Below are positions 27,867 through 37,232 of a stretch of DNA of 64,000 bases, one piece after another (within the stretch, counting starts at the first letter, position 1; every line of letters starts with the position of its first letter). The notes beneath the pieces were generated by a model that was given only the letters and a program-made list of their open reading frames with translations, had not been told where the DNA came from and did not search any database. The DNA comes from Aliiroseovarius subalbicans (lineage in GTDB: Bacteria > Pseudomonadota > Alphaproteobacteria > Rhodobacterales > Rhodobacteraceae): positions 372,001-436,000 of the forward strand of contig NZ_JALBYQ010000001.1 of the NCBI RefSeq assembly GCF_022678625.1, read 5' to 3'. The translations under genes and the position numbers were made by a program.

Positions 27867-29582
27867 ATGAAAGCCCGCGAGATCGGGCGAGGCATGGCAG
27901 TACCATTGAAATCGTTTCTGACCGAGCAGCTGGCGCAGCTGCGGGGTGGAAGCGTGGCCACCTGGCAGTTGTTGCGCGACCGCGGGCCCAGCCAGTTGCA
28001 GTTCTGGCTGATCGCGCTTTTGATCGGGATCGCAGCGGGATTTGCGGCCCTTTTGTTCCGCAAGGGCATCGAGGCGCTGCAGGCGTTTCTGTATGGCTCG
28101 CCCGATATTGCGCATCTGCATTCCTGGGCGGAGACACTGCCATGGTACTGGGTGCTGATTATCCCGGTTTGTGGTGGCCTGTTGGTGGGGGCGATCCTGA
28201 ACTGGTTCACCCATGACGGGCGCGTGCGGTCTGTCGCGGATGTGATCGAAGGTGCTGCGCTGTGGGATGGCCGGGTTGAGCGGCGCGCGGGCATCGGCTC
28301 GGCGCTGGCGTCGTTCATCACGCTGTCCACCGGCGGCTCTTCGGGCCGCGAGGGGCCGGTGGTGCACCTGGCGGGCGTGATGGCCAGCTGGGTGTCGGCG
28401 CGGATCAATGCCGATGGCATCACTGGGCGCGACCTTCTGGGATGCGCCGTGGCGGCGGCGGTGTCCGCCAGTTTCAACGCGCCCATCGCAGGTGCGCTGT
28501 TCGCGCTTGAGGTCGTGCTGCGCCATTTCGCGGTGCATGCCTTCGCGCCCATCGTCATCGCTGCCGTGTCGGGCACAGTGATCAACCGGCTGGAATACGG
28601 CGATGTGACCGAGTTCGTGGTGCCTGCGGAAGGCTCATTGGCCTTCTACGTCGAGCTTCCGGCCTTCCTGCTGTTGGGCGTGGTCTGCGGGCTGGTGGCT
28701 GTGGTTCTGATGAAAGCGATCTTTTTCGCCGATGATCTGGGCACCCATGTGCACGCCCGGCTGCGTCTGCCCGCGATCCTGCGCCCGGCGCTGGCGGGGC
28801 TGCTGCTGGGCATGCTGGCGATCTGGTTTCCGCATATCATCGGCGTCGGGTATGAAACGGTATCGCTGGCCCTGACCGGAGAGCTTTTGCTTTATCAGGC
28901 GATGGTCTTTGCCGTGCTGAAGGTGATCGCGGTGGCCATCACAATGGCCGGGCGCATGGGCGGCGGGGTGTTTTCGCCTGCGCTGATGCTGGGCGCGTTG
29001 ACCGGGCTGGCCTTCGGCATCATCGCCACGGCAGTGTTTCCGGACGTGTCCGGCTCGGAAACGATCTATGCACTCGCAGGCATGGGGGCGGTGGCCGCCG
29101 CCGTGCTGGGCGCGCCGATCTCAACCACGCTGATCGTGTTCGAGCTGACGGGGGATTGGCAGACCGGGATCGCGGTGATGTCGGCAGTGTCGATGTCCAC
29201 CGCACTGTCCAGCCGCTTGGTGCATCGCTCTTTTTTCCTGACCCTGCTTGAACGGCGCAACATACACTTGGCGGCAGGGCCGCAGGCCTATCTGCTGGCA
29301 ACGGTGCGGGTGGCCGGGATCATGCGCGACAAGGATGCGACCAACGCGGCCAGCGAAGACACCTGTTGGGAGCTGATCGAGCAGGGCGTCTATGTCGATG
29401 GCAATGCCACGTTGGAGACCGTGATGCCGATGTTCGAAAGCTCTGGCACGCAGTTCATTCCGGTCGTGACATTGGGAGGGCAGGGAGACCCGCCCGAACT
29501 GTGGGGCGCGTTGTTCCATGTGGATGCGTTGAAGGCGTTCAACCGCGCGCTGGCGGAAACGGCGGCCGAGGAACATTCCTGA
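27867..29582 (+). CDS. ClC family chloride channel/antiporter with C-terminal CBS region
   Basis: A 571-residue membrane protein. The transport core has STGGSSGREGPVVHLAGVMA (GREGP selectivity-filter motif with the gating Glu), SFNAPIAGALFALEVVLRHF, and MAGRMGGGVFSPALMLGALT (GGxFxP). About 10-12 helices run to residue 450. The remaining 120 residues are cytoplasmic and end in a CBS-like segment (LETVMPMFESSGTQFIPVVT, LWGALFHVDALKAFNRAL). The first canonical motif, GSGIP, is not evident. Start is ATG 27867, or ATG 27894 nine codons later, each with a purine-rich stretch nearby. A short hairpin with a T run follows. Confidence 0.88.
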   Translation: MKAREIGRGMAVPLKSFLTEQLAQLRGGSVATWQLLRDRGPSQLQFWLIALLIGIAAGFAALLFRKGIEALQAFLYGSPDIAHLHSWAETLPWYWVLIIPVCGGLLVGAILNWFTHDGRVRSVADVIEGAALWDGRVERRAGIGSALASFITLSTGGSSGREGPVVHLAGVMASWVSARINADGITGRDLLGCAVAAAVSASFNAPIAGALFALEVVLRHFAVHAFAPIVIAAVSGTVINRLEYGDVTEFVVPAEGSLAFYVELPAFLLLGVVCGLVAVVLMKAIFFADDLGTHVHARLRLPAILRPALAGLLLGMLAIWFPHIIGVGYETVSLALTGELLLYQAMVFAVLKVIAVAITMAGRMGGGVFSPALMLGALTGLAFGIIATAVFPDVSGSETIYALAGMGAVAAAVLGAPISTTLIVFELTGDWQTGIAVMSAVSMSTALSSRLVHRSFFLTLLERRNIHLAAGPQAYLLATVRVAGIMRDKDATNAASEDTCWELIEQGVYVDGNATLETVMPMFESSGTQFIPVVTLGGQGDPPELWGALFHVDALKAFNRALAETAAEEHS

Positions 29583-29616
29583 CGTCGTTTGGGTCGAGGG
29601 GGCGTGATCCAGAGGA

Positions 29617-29637
29617 GTGCCTGCGGCACGCTTTTTT
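29617..29637 (+). terminator. Probable terminator after the ClC gene
   Basis: GTGCC (29617-29621) and GGCAC (29625-29629) form a five-bp stem with a TGC loop, followed by GC and six T. It stands 34 bp after the ClC stop and just before the convergent rsmA stop. The stem is short, so the call is moderate. Confidence 0.55.
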
Positions 29638-29654
29638 CTGATGGGCGCCCGGCC

Positions 29655-30488
29655 TCAGCTGTCCAGCGCCCGCGCGAGCGCGCACCAGGCTTCAAGGCCG
29701 ATGGTCTCGGGCCGGTCGGTCGGCTTGATCCCCACGGATGTCAGCACGTCCTCGATATCTGGGCGCACACCCTTGAGCGAAGCGCGCAGCATCTTGCGCC
29801 GTTGGTTGAAGGCTGTAGCGACGATGGATTGCAGTTTCGCGGCATCGGCGGGGAAGCGGGGTTCGGGCAGCGCCTTTAGGTGTACCACGGCCGAATGGAC
29901 CTTGGGTGGCGGGGTGAAGGCCTCGGGCGGCAATTCCATCACGATGCGAGCGTCCGCACGCCATTGCGCCAGGATTGCGAGCCGTCCAAAGGCCTTCGAT
30001 CCGGGCTGGGCGGTGATGCGGTTGGCAACCTCGCGCTGGAACATCAGGGTCAGGCTGTCCCAGGCCGGGGGCCAGGTGGGCGGGGTCAGCCAGCGCACCA
30101 GAAGCTCGGTGCCCACATTGTAGGGCAGGTTTGACACGATGCGGATCGGTGGCGTGAGGTGGGCCAGCGGATCGACATCCAGCGCGTCGGCGTTCAGGAC
30201 CTCAAGCCGGCCCGGATAGGCCGCCTGGATCTCGGACAGTGGCCCCATCGCGCGGCTGTCTTTTTCGATCGCCAGCACCTTGCGCGCGCCTTCGGCCAGC
30301 AGCCCGCGGGTCAACCCGCCGGGGCCGGGGCCGACCTCCAACACGTCGCATTTACTCAGATCGCCCGCCTGACGCGCGATCTTGGCGGTCAGGTTCAGAT
30401 CAAGCAGGAAGTTCTGCCCAAGCGATTTTTTCGGGGTCAACCCGTGCGCCTCAAGAACGGCGCGCAGGGGCGGGAGGGTGTCGATCAT
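29655..30488 (-). CDS. rsmA: 16S rRNA (adenine1518-N6/adenine1519-N6)-dimethyltransferase
   Basis: RsmA/KsgA dimethylates two adjacent adenines near the 3' end of 16S rRNA during 30S maturation. The 277-residue protein has [20 protein letters not shown], the SAM-binding [36 protein letters not shown] (NLPY catalytic motif), [16 protein letters not shown], and [15 protein letters not shown]. It is the last gene of the lptF-to-rsmA chain, and its ATG overlaps the pdxA stop by four bases. Confidence 0.97.
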   Translation of the reverse strand: MIDTLPPLRAVLEAHGLTPKKSLGQNFLLDLNLTAKIARQAGDLSKCDVLEVGPGPGGLTRGLLAEGARKVLAIEKDSRAMGPLSEIQAAYPGRLEVLNADALDVDPLAHLTPPIRIVSNLPYNVGTELLVRWLTPPTWPPAWDSLTLMFQREVANRITAQPGSKAFGRLAILAQWRADARIVMELPPEAFTPPPKVHSAVVHLKALPEPRFPADAAKLQSIVATAFNQRRKMLRASLKGVRPDIEDVLTSVGIKPTDRPETIGLEAWCALARALDS

Positions 30489-31456
30489 GCGCGCGCCTTT
30501 ACCATCTGGCGCGCCATCTTCAGAGCAGCGATCAGCGAGGAGGGATCGGCCTGACCCGTGCCCGCGATATCGAAGGCGGTGCCGTGGTCGGGCGAGGTGC
30601 GGATGAAGGGCAGGCCCAGCGTCACGTTCACCCCGCTGGCAAAATCCAGCGTCTTGATCGGCACCAGCGCCTGGTCGTGATACATGCCGATGGCCACGTC
30701 ATAGCGCGCGCGGGCGGCGGGGTGGAACATGGTGTCGGCGGGAAGGGGGCCAGACAGCTCCAGCCCTTCGGCGCGCAGGTCGTCCAGAAGCGGCGTGATC
30801 ATCTCGACTTCCTCGCGCCCCATCGCGCCGCCTTCGCCCGCGTGCGGGTTCAGCCCGGCCACCGCGATGCGGGGGGCGGGCAGGCCGAAATCGTTTTGCA
30901 TCGCGGCGTGGGTGATGCGGATCGTGGTCTCAAGCCGGTTGCGGGTCAGCGCCTTGGGCACATCGGACAGGGGAATGTGGATCGTCGCCGGCACGACCTT
31001 CAGCGCGTCGCAGGCCAGCATCATCACCACGTCGTCGACCCCGCCCAGATGCGCCAGAAATTCGGTGTGGCCGGGAAAGCCAAAGCTCGCGCCGTCCTTC
31101 AGCGCCTTTTTGTGGATCGGCGCGGTGGTCACGGCGCTGGCAGCCCCCGATTGCACCAGCCGCACGCCCTCGGCGATGGCGTCGATCACGGCCTGCGCAT
31201 GGGTCGGGTTGGGCTGGCCCGGCACACGGGGCGCGCCGAAATCCCGGGGCAGGATCGGCAGCGCGTTCTTCGCAGCTTGGGGGGCCTCGTCGGGTGATGA
31301 GATCTCAGCAAGCGGGGCCAGACCGGAAAAGTGGTCGGGGTCACCGATGACGAAGAACGGCAAGTCGGCGCGCAGGCTGCCCCAGGCCTTGGCTGCGATC
31401 TCGGGTCCGATGCCCGCCGGTTCCCCGACGCTCAACGCAATCGGCGCAATGGTCAT
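30485..31456 (-). CDS. pdxA: 4-hydroxythreonine-4-phosphate dehydrogenase
   Basis: PdxA oxidises 4-phosphohydroxy-L-threonine in pyridoxal phosphate synthesis. With ATG 31456 it is 323 residues: [19 protein letters not shown] at the start, [20 protein letters not shown] and TEFLAHLGG (zinc ligands), [38 protein letters not shown] and [20 protein letters not shown]. An upstream in-frame extension to 31600 lies inside surA and is not a likely start. It overlaps surA and rsmA by four bases each. Confidence 0.96.
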   Translation of the reverse strand: MTIAPIALSVGEPAGIGPEIAAKAWGSLRADLPFFVIGDPDHFSGLAPLAEISSPDEAPQAAKNALPILPRDFGAPRVPGQPNPTHAQAVIDAIAEGVRLVQSGAASAVTTAPIHKKALKDGASFGFPGHTEFLAHLGGVDDVVMMLACDALKVVPATIHIPLSDVPKALTRNRLETTIRITHAAMQNDFGLPAPRIAVAGLNPHAGEGGAMGREEVEMITPLLDDLRAEGLELSGPLPADTMFHPAARARYDVAIGMYHDQALVPIKTLDFASGVNVTLGLPFIRTSPDHGTAFDIAGTGQADPSSLIAALKMARQMVKARA

Positions 31457-32739
31457 TGTGCGTCGAAGTATTCGATGAAGGCGTCGGCCTTGAGTTCCTG
31501 CAGGTAGCTCGCGGCGAAAGCAGCCAGGCGCTGATTGCGCAGCTGGTTCGTTACGTCTTCGCGTGAGACTTCCTCGGGCAGGGCACGGGTGCGGCCGCAC
31601 AGCATCAGATAGACCAGCGTCTGACCCTCATTGCGCGTCAGCGCGGTCGAGGCTTCGCCGTCATCGAGCTTGGCCAGCTCCAAAGCGATGTCGGTTGGCA
31701 CGTCTGCAATCGGCAGCACGTCACGGGACAGGCGTTCCTCGGGCAGCCCCTTGGCCACGCCATAAAGGTCATCGCAGGTGTCAACACGGGCAGTGATCTT
31801 GTCAGCTTCGCTCAGGGTCGCCTGAGTGTGCCCGCCAGGCAGAAAGAATTGGGCATAGTCCAGGCTGACATCTTCGGCCGCCGGGGTATCGGTTTCTTCG
31901 ATCGCACGCAGCTGGAACAGGGCGATGCCATTTCGCACGGGGATCGGGTCGGTGACTTGACCGGGGCTGAGCGGCAGGATCTGGGCCGCAACCGCAGCGG
32001 GCAGGTTCGACAGTTCGATCCACTCCAACCGACCGCTGCGCCCTTTCGACGGTGCGGCCGAATAGCGGCGCGCAGCCGAGGCGAAGGCGGGCAGGGTGTC
32101 AATCTTTGACAATTGTTCGGCACGCGCCTGACTGGCCTGCTGCGATGCGGGCGTGTTGGCGGGCAGGATGATTTCCGACATCAGCACCCGCACACCTGCG
32201 CCCGGCTGGGTCAGCGCAATGGCACGGTCAATCTCGGCCTCGGAGATCTGCACACGGTTCACAAACCGCGCGCGCGCAACTTCGCGCCAGAGCAAGCCGG
32301 CCGAGACGAAATCGCGGAAGGTTTCCGCGGCGATTCCACCCTGAGCGATCGCGGCGATGAATTTCTCGGTGGTAAGGTTGGCGCGGCTGGCAAATTCTTC
32401 CATGCCGACCTGCACTTGTTCGCCGGTCAGCCTGATCTCGGCCAGTCGCGCGGCGTCCAGTTGCAGGCGTTCGTCCACCAGCTGGGTCATCGCCAGTTCA
32501 CGCAGGTCTCCGGGCGCTTTCAACAGGGTCATGAACGCCATGCGCTGCGACAGCTCATAGGCGGTAATGACGCGGTCATTGACCTTGGCAACAGGGTCGA
32601 ACAGCCCTTGCTGTGCGGTTGCAGGCAGGGTCATGGCACCCATGGACAGGGCGGCAACAATCGTCAGGATCCGGGTCAGGAAAAAGGACAGGGTGTTGGT
32701 CATCTTCTGGTCCATTTGTCGTTCAGGCCGGTCGGTCAT
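31453..32739 (-). CDS. surA: Periplasmic chaperone / peptidyl-prolyl isomerase, SurA type
   Basis: A 428-residue exported protein. After a signal peptide (hydrophobic TRILTIVAALSMGAMTLPAT, likely cleaved before QQGLFDPVAKV) comes the SurA_N helical domain (VNDRVITAYELSQRMAFMTL) and a parvulin-like domain with RYSAAPSKGRSGRLEWIELS and PVRNGIALFQLRAIEETD. SurA escorts porins and LptD to the BAM complex. The parvulin region is diverged, so isomerase activity is uncertain. ATG 32739 shares its A with the lptD stop (TGATG); ATG 32715 and 32703 are alternatives. The order lptD-surA-pdxA-rsmA is classical. Confidence 0.85.
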   Translation of the reverse strand: MTDRPERQMDQKMTNTLSFFLTRILTIVAALSMGAMTLPATAQQGLFDPVAKVNDRVITAYELSQRMAFMTLLKAPGDLRELAMTQLVDERLQLDAARLAEIRLTGEQVQVGMEEFASRANLTTEKFIAAIAQGGIAAETFRDFVSAGLLWREVARARFVNRVQISEAEIDRAIALTQPGAGVRVLMSEIILPANTPASQQASQARAEQLSKIDTLPAFASAARRYSAAPSKGRSGRLEWIELSNLPAAVAAQILPLSPGQVTDPIPVRNGIALFQLRAIEETDTPAAEDVSLDYAQFFLPGGHTQATLSEADKITARVDTCDDLYGVAKGLPEERLSRDVLPIADVPTDIALELAKLDDGEASTALTRNEGQTLVYLMLCGRTRALPEEVSREDVTNQLRNQRLAAFAASYLQELKADAFIEYFDAQ

Positions 32740-34871
32740 CAGCGGCCACATTGGCGCGCCTGCGCCTGTTTGGTACCACCAAAGCCGGTGAGGGAGATCC
32801 CGAGCCCGATATCGGTGGTCGGGGTTACACTAGTCGAGGATGTGAAGCGACGCGAGAGGGAAAGATCAACCGTCACACATTCATTGGCGTATTGCAGGCC
32901 CAGTCCGGCCTTGGTCACCTGGTCGCGCTCGATATCGAACCGCCAATCGGCATTCGCCTTCCAGCGGTCATTGATGTTGTAGGCGGCGTCCATGGACCAT
33001 TCGTTGATGGCGTCTGTCCGGTCTTCACCCGGAAAACCACCAGGTGCGGCCATGACCCAGATATAGCCCGAAGACAGTGCGATCCGGTCATCGCGCCACA
33101 TGACAAGCCCTTCTGCCTTTGACACATCGAAACCATCGCTGAGCAGGGCGCGCCCCTGCAATGCGAACTGGTCGCCCAGCTGCACTTGTCCGGCGACCAG
33201 CCAGTCCGAGCTGACCCCGTCGAGGCCAGAGGCCAGCGAAAACTGACCCAGATCATTTCCACGGAAAACCTTGCCACCTGCTAGTGTCCAGGTCCAACCA
33301 TCAGGTTGATAGCGGCTCCAACGCAGACCGAGATTGCCGCGCAAGCCGCGTTCATAGCGGTCGAACCCCGGGAACCGGGACAGATCGAACAGATTGGCCT
33401 CGTCAAACTCGACCAGCGGGCTGTCTTCGTTTGGCACATCCGCGCCGATCCGGTCGGTCCAGGCAAGCTGCACCACCGGTTCCAAAACCTCTAACGCGCC
33501 CGAACGTGTGGCCCGTGACATCGGCCAGCGCAGAGTGACGCCCGCACTGGGCGTGATATGCGCAAGGAAGGGATCATAGGTGCTGTCTTGGTTGATCCAG
33601 TAGGCATCGGCATTGATCGCGCCCTCGATCTCGCCAACCATACCGTTTTCAAAAATCCATTCGCGCCGCCATTCGCCAGCTGCGCCAACGCGCACCATGT
33701 CGCGGCCAAGCTGATCGGCGGTGCTTGCACGGAAATGGCCCTGAGCCGAAAACTGCCAGAATCCGTCGCCCCCCAGAATGCCATCGGTGAAGCGCCGCTC
33801 ATAGAACAGGTCACCCTGGCCGAACGGCAACTGGTCCGAGATCGGGATCTCCGAAGCGCGCAGGGTGTTGTATTGCGTCACCCCGGCGAAAATGTACTCA
33901 TCCCGCCGTGCGCGGGTCAGTGCGACATGGCTTTCCAGCCGGTCCGTATCGGAGTAGCCGTAATCGGACAGGTAACCTGCGTCCGATACCAGTTCCAACC
34001 CGAACGATAGGGTGAAATCGCGTTTCAGGTCGAAAGCGCCGTGGCCGAACAGGTAAAACCGCGTATCCCCTGGAAGCAGGGAATCCTGGGACACAGCCCC
34101 GTCGAAGGTGATCCCACCATTTATAAACAGCTGGCGGTAACGTGCCTCCAACGTCGATGTTACGTTTGACAGGTAGGGCGTCAGGGTCAGGTCGGCGTGA
34201 TCACCCAGCTTGATGAAGTAAGGCAGACGAACCCCCGTCCCCAACCGGGTGTTGGTGCGCAGGCTTGGCGGCAGGAACCCTGTGGCGCGCTTCAACGTCG
34301 GGTCGGGCATGCGCAAGCGTGGCAGGTAGAAAATCGGCAGGTCCATCACCCGAAACTGCGCGTCGTGGAAGTAAAGCTGGCGTTCCTGCTGGTCATGAAT
34401 GACGCGGCTGGCACGGATTTGCCACAGCGGCACTGGGCGTTCTGCGCAGACCTCGCAAGAGGAGGCGACGACCTTGCTCAGCTGAGTGTATCGGCCTTGC
34501 ACCCGGTTGATTTCGGCGGCCGCGATTTGCAATTGCTGGTCCAGCACCAGGCGCGCGCTTTGCATCAACCCTTCACGCATGTCGCCAGAAAGCTGGGCAG
34601 CGTCGGCCAGAAGGATGGTGTCGTTTCCCTGGATCAGGGTCAGCGGTCCGGTAATGTCCAACAAGTCGGCCGACTGGTCGTAGCTGACACGCGTTGCGGT
34701 CAGGCGAATGTCTTCAAACAGAACGACCACGTTGCCTTCGGCCACGATTTGCCCGTTCCCAAGCACTTGCACGCGGTCCGCAATTAGCGACGCGGTGCCC
34801 GCCTGCGCCCCTGTTGGGACAAGCGCGGTGGCCAGCAAAAGCCACAGTGTCAGAAAAAGACGCCGCAGCAT
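32739..34871 (-). CDS. lptD: LPS-assembly outer membrane protein LptD
   Basis: A 710-residue protein that inserts lipopolysaccharide into the outer leaflet. A signal peptide (MLRRLFLTLWLLLATALVPT) ends near AQAG. The N-terminal OstA/LptA-like beta-jellyroll follows, with DRVQVLGNGQIVAEGNVVVL. A C-terminal beta-barrel of about 500 residues contains DLPIFYLPRLRMPDPTLKRA, a conserved LptD block. Cysteines occur in SSCEVCAERP and near the C-terminus (NECVTVDLSLSRRF), as expected for disulfide-linked LptD. It joins lptG by a TGATG overlap and surA by another. Confidence 0.94.
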   Translation of the reverse strand: MLRRLFLTLWLLLATALVPTGAQAGTASLIADRVQVLGNGQIVAEGNVVVLFEDIRLTATRVSYDQSADLLDITGPLTLIQGNDTILLADAAQLSGDMREGLMQSARLVLDQQLQIAAAEINRVQGRYTQLSKVVASSCEVCAERPVPLWQIRASRVIHDQQERQLYFHDAQFRVMDLPIFYLPRLRMPDPTLKRATGFLPPSLRTNTRLGTGVRLPYFIKLGDHADLTLTPYLSNVTSTLEARYRQLFINGGITFDGAVSQDSLLPGDTRFYLFGHGAFDLKRDFTLSFGLELVSDAGYLSDYGYSDTDRLESHVALTRARRDEYIFAGVTQYNTLRASEIPISDQLPFGQGDLFYERRFTDGILGGDGFWQFSAQGHFRASTADQLGRDMVRVGAAGEWRREWIFENGMVGEIEGAINADAYWINQDSTYDPFLAHITPSAGVTLRWPMSRATRSGALEVLEPVVQLAWTDRIGADVPNEDSPLVEFDEANLFDLSRFPGFDRYERGLRGNLGLRWSRYQPDGWTWTLAGGKVFRGNDLGQFSLASGLDGVSSDWLVAGQVQLGDQFALQGRALLSDGFDVSKAEGLVMWRDDRIALSSGYIWVMAAPGGFPGEDRTDAINEWSMDAAYNINDRWKANADWRFDIERDQVTKAGLGLQYANECVTVDLSLSRRFTSSTSVTPTTDIGLGISLTGFGGTKQAQARQCGR

Positions 34872-35968
34872 CAGCCATCCTCCAGGTGCAGCAATATGCC
34901 AAGCGAGGCCAGGATTGCCGCAACCGGCGGGGTCCAGGCGGCCACCAGGACCGGGATTTGTCCGTTTTCACCCAGAACCTGTGCGAAATTGCGGATGAAA
35001 TAGATGCCAAAGCCGAACACAAGCGCCAGCATCACCATCAACCCGGTGTGGCCGAACCGAGTGTGGCGCATAGTGAACCCGGCACCGACCAACACCATCG
35101 CGACCAGAAACAGCGGCAGGGCCAGTTCCATATGCATCCAGACCTGGTGCGCTCGTGCCGAAAAACCGGCCTGCTCAAGCTGGGCGACAAAAGCAGGCAG
35201 ATCCCAGATCGCGATCGACGAGGGGCGGCCGAAGCTGTCCTCGATCTGGTCGGGTGTCAGGTTCGACCTGACCCAGAAGGCCCGGTGACGCACGGCGTCC
35301 ATCTCCGGGTTTTCCCCGGCAGACAAGCTCCAGACTTTCGCATCGCGCAGCGCCCAGCGGCCGGTCTGAAGCTTCGCGCTTTCAGCTTCGACCCGGTTGC
35401 GAGGCAACCCGCCTTCGGTGAACGAAAAGAAGGTGACCTCAAACAGTTCGGTGCCATCCGCCCCGGTGCGTTTGGCATTGATCACGGTCTGGCCGGTCGC
35501 GTCGCCTTGGCGTAGCCACAGGCCCTCGGCGCTGATCGACAGGATAGACGCGGTGTTGCCGCCATAGCGCGCTGCCAACACCTGGTATTGCTTCGAGGTC
35601 GCCGCCGCGATCGGGTTGATCACACTGACGCCCAGCAAGCCGATCACAAAGACGGTCGCGGCCGGAGCGATCAGGGTAATCAGGGCCGAGCGGCCCGCGG
35701 CGCGTGTCACAACCATCTCGGACGACCGCGCCAGCGCCAGAAACAACACCAGGGTGGCCAGGATCACCGTCAGCGGCAGGATACGGTACATCCATTCGGG
35801 CATGTTCATCAGGGTCAGGCGCAACAGGTCCAGAAACCCGACACTGCCGGAATCAAACCGGCCGATCTGTTCGACCATGTCGAGCAAGATGAAGACGCAC
35901 CCCAACACGACAAGCACCAACAGAAAGGCCCGCAGAAAACGGCGCGCGATATAGAGATGCAGTTTCAT
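34871..35968 (-). CDS. lptG: LPS export ABC transporter permease LptG
   Basis: A 365-residue inner membrane component of the LptB2FG transporter. Three N-terminal helices (AFLLVLVVLGCVFILLDMVE, the region after MPEWMYRILPLTVILATLV, and a third near residue 105), a periplasmic beta-jellyroll (about 140-260), and three C-terminal helices are visible. The motif MPEWMYRILPLTVILA is typical for the YjgP/YjgQ family. ATG 35968 overlaps the lptF stop by four bases; an in-frame ATG at 36031 lies within lptF. Confidence 0.93.
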   Translation of the reverse strand: MKLHLYIARRFLRAFLLVLVVLGCVFILLDMVEQIGRFDSGSVGFLDLLRLTLMNMPEWMYRILPLTVILATLVLFLALARSSEMVVTRAAGRSALITLIAPAATVFVIGLLGVSVINPIAAATSKQYQVLAARYGGNTASILSISAEGLWLRQGDATGQTVINAKRTGADGTELFEVTFFSFTEGGLPRNRVEAESAKLQTGRWALRDAKVWSLSAGENPEMDAVRHRAFWVRSNLTPDQIEDSFGRPSSIAIWDLPAFVAQLEQAGFSARAHQVWMHMELALPLFLVAMVLVGAGFTMRHTRFGHTGLMVMLALVFGFGIYFIRNFAQVLGENGQIPVLVAAWTPPVAAILASLGILLHLEDG

Positions 35969-37101
35969 GCCCGCACCTTTCGCCAAAACCCGCCGCGGCG
36001 CGAAAACAGCGCGGGGCGTGCCGAAATCCACAGCACCAGCGCGCTGATCGCAAGGCCGATCGGCGTGGCAACATAGGTCAGCCAGGTCACGCTTGTGTCG
36101 GCGCGGGCCATGTCAGCGAAGGAATTGTTCACCGATTGCATCACCATCAGGATCACCCCTGCCAGCATGATCTGGCGCCAAAGGCCAAAACGGCTGAATC
36201 CGCCCAAAAGCAATGTGGTAAACCCGGTCAATGCGGCCAAAAGCGTCATCAATCCCTGTTGCGTGCGCCGGTTTGCCTCGAACAGGAACCCTGCGCGATC
36301 GGCGCCGGTTTCTGCCAGCAATGCCGGGTCGGCGGCGACAAGCGCGGGCGTATAAAGATGCCCCACAGCTCGGTCAGGGAACAGATCCCCGCTCATCAGC
36401 GACGAGATGTCATAGGTGAAATCATCGAACCCGGTGGTGGTCAATTGGCGGCTTTCCAGATCCAGCGCCTGGGCCAGTCCTTGGAACATGATCAGCCTTG
36501 GCCCGTCGTCGGCACGCACCACCAGGGCGCGTTGCGCGGTATAGGTCACCTCGTGCCCAGCGTTGCGGCTGTCGGCCAGAAACACGTCGCGCAATTCCCC
36601 TTCGGGGCTAATTTCCCGGATATACAGCGTGATCCCATCTGCGGGATGCACGAACGTGCCTTCGTTCAGGAACCGCGCTGTGACGTTCTGGGCGATCTCG
36701 GCCTGGCGCTCTGCCAGGCGCAGCTGGCTCATCGGCACCAGAAGGTGGGACAGAACCAAGGCGAAAATCGCCGCGAAAATGCCGAAGGAAAACGCTGGGC
36801 GCGCCAGGCGAAATGGGCTGTAGCCCGCCGCCTCGGCCACCACCAACTCGCTTTCCGTTGTCAGGCGGTTGGCGACGAAAACGGCGGCAAAGAAGGCTGC
36901 AAAAGGTAAGATCGTGGCAATCATTGCGGGCAGCATCAGGATCGAAAACTCAAGGAACACCCACGCGGTCTGACCGTTCGCGATCAGCCGGTCAAATAGG
37001 CCCACGGCGCGGTTGACCCAAAGGATCAGCACAAGCACCAGGGCGAAAAACCCGAACAGCACCAGAAGCTGTGACAGCAGGTATCTGTCGAATCTTGCCA
37101 A
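35965..37101 (-). CDS. lptF: LPS export ABC transporter permease LptF
   Basis: A 378-residue YjgP/YjgQ family permease, partner of LptG. It starts (M)ARFDRYLLSQLLVLFGFFAL, shows ILMLPAMIATILPFAAFFAA and ELVVAEAAGYSPFRLARPAF, a jellyroll domain, and a C-terminal membrane part (MTLLAALTGFTTLLLGGFSR). The start codon is TTG at 37101; no ATG gives a complete first helix, and GGGGGCAAGC precedes it, so weak initiation may keep expression low. It is the first gene of the six-gene chain and is divergent from pepA. Confidence 0.93.
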   Translation of the reverse strand: MARFDRYLLSQLLVLFGFFALVLVLILWVNRAVGLFDRLIANGQTAWVFLEFSILMLPAMIATILPFAAFFAAVFVANRLTTESELVVAEAAGYSPFRLARPAFSFGIFAAIFALVLSHLLVPMSQLRLAERQAEIAQNVTARFLNEGTFVHPADGITLYIREISPEGELRDVFLADSRNAGHEVTYTAQRALVVRADDGPRLIMFQGLAQALDLESRQLTTTGFDDFTYDISSLMSGDLFPDRAVGHLYTPALVAADPALLAETGADRAGFLFEANRRTQQGLMTLLAALTGFTTLLLGGFSRFGLWRQIMLAGVILMVMQSVNNSFADMARADTSVTWLTYVATPIGLAISALVLWISARPALFSRRGGFWRKVRA

Positions 37102-37232
37102 GCTTGCCCCCGAAACCCCTAAATCTGGTGGTCTTGTTTCTACCTGATCCTATTGGCGGGGAAAACTCATATCTGGTCATTTCTCTGGGGCGCCGCTACC
37201 AATGGCGGATGACCGCCTGAACGGAGAATTCC

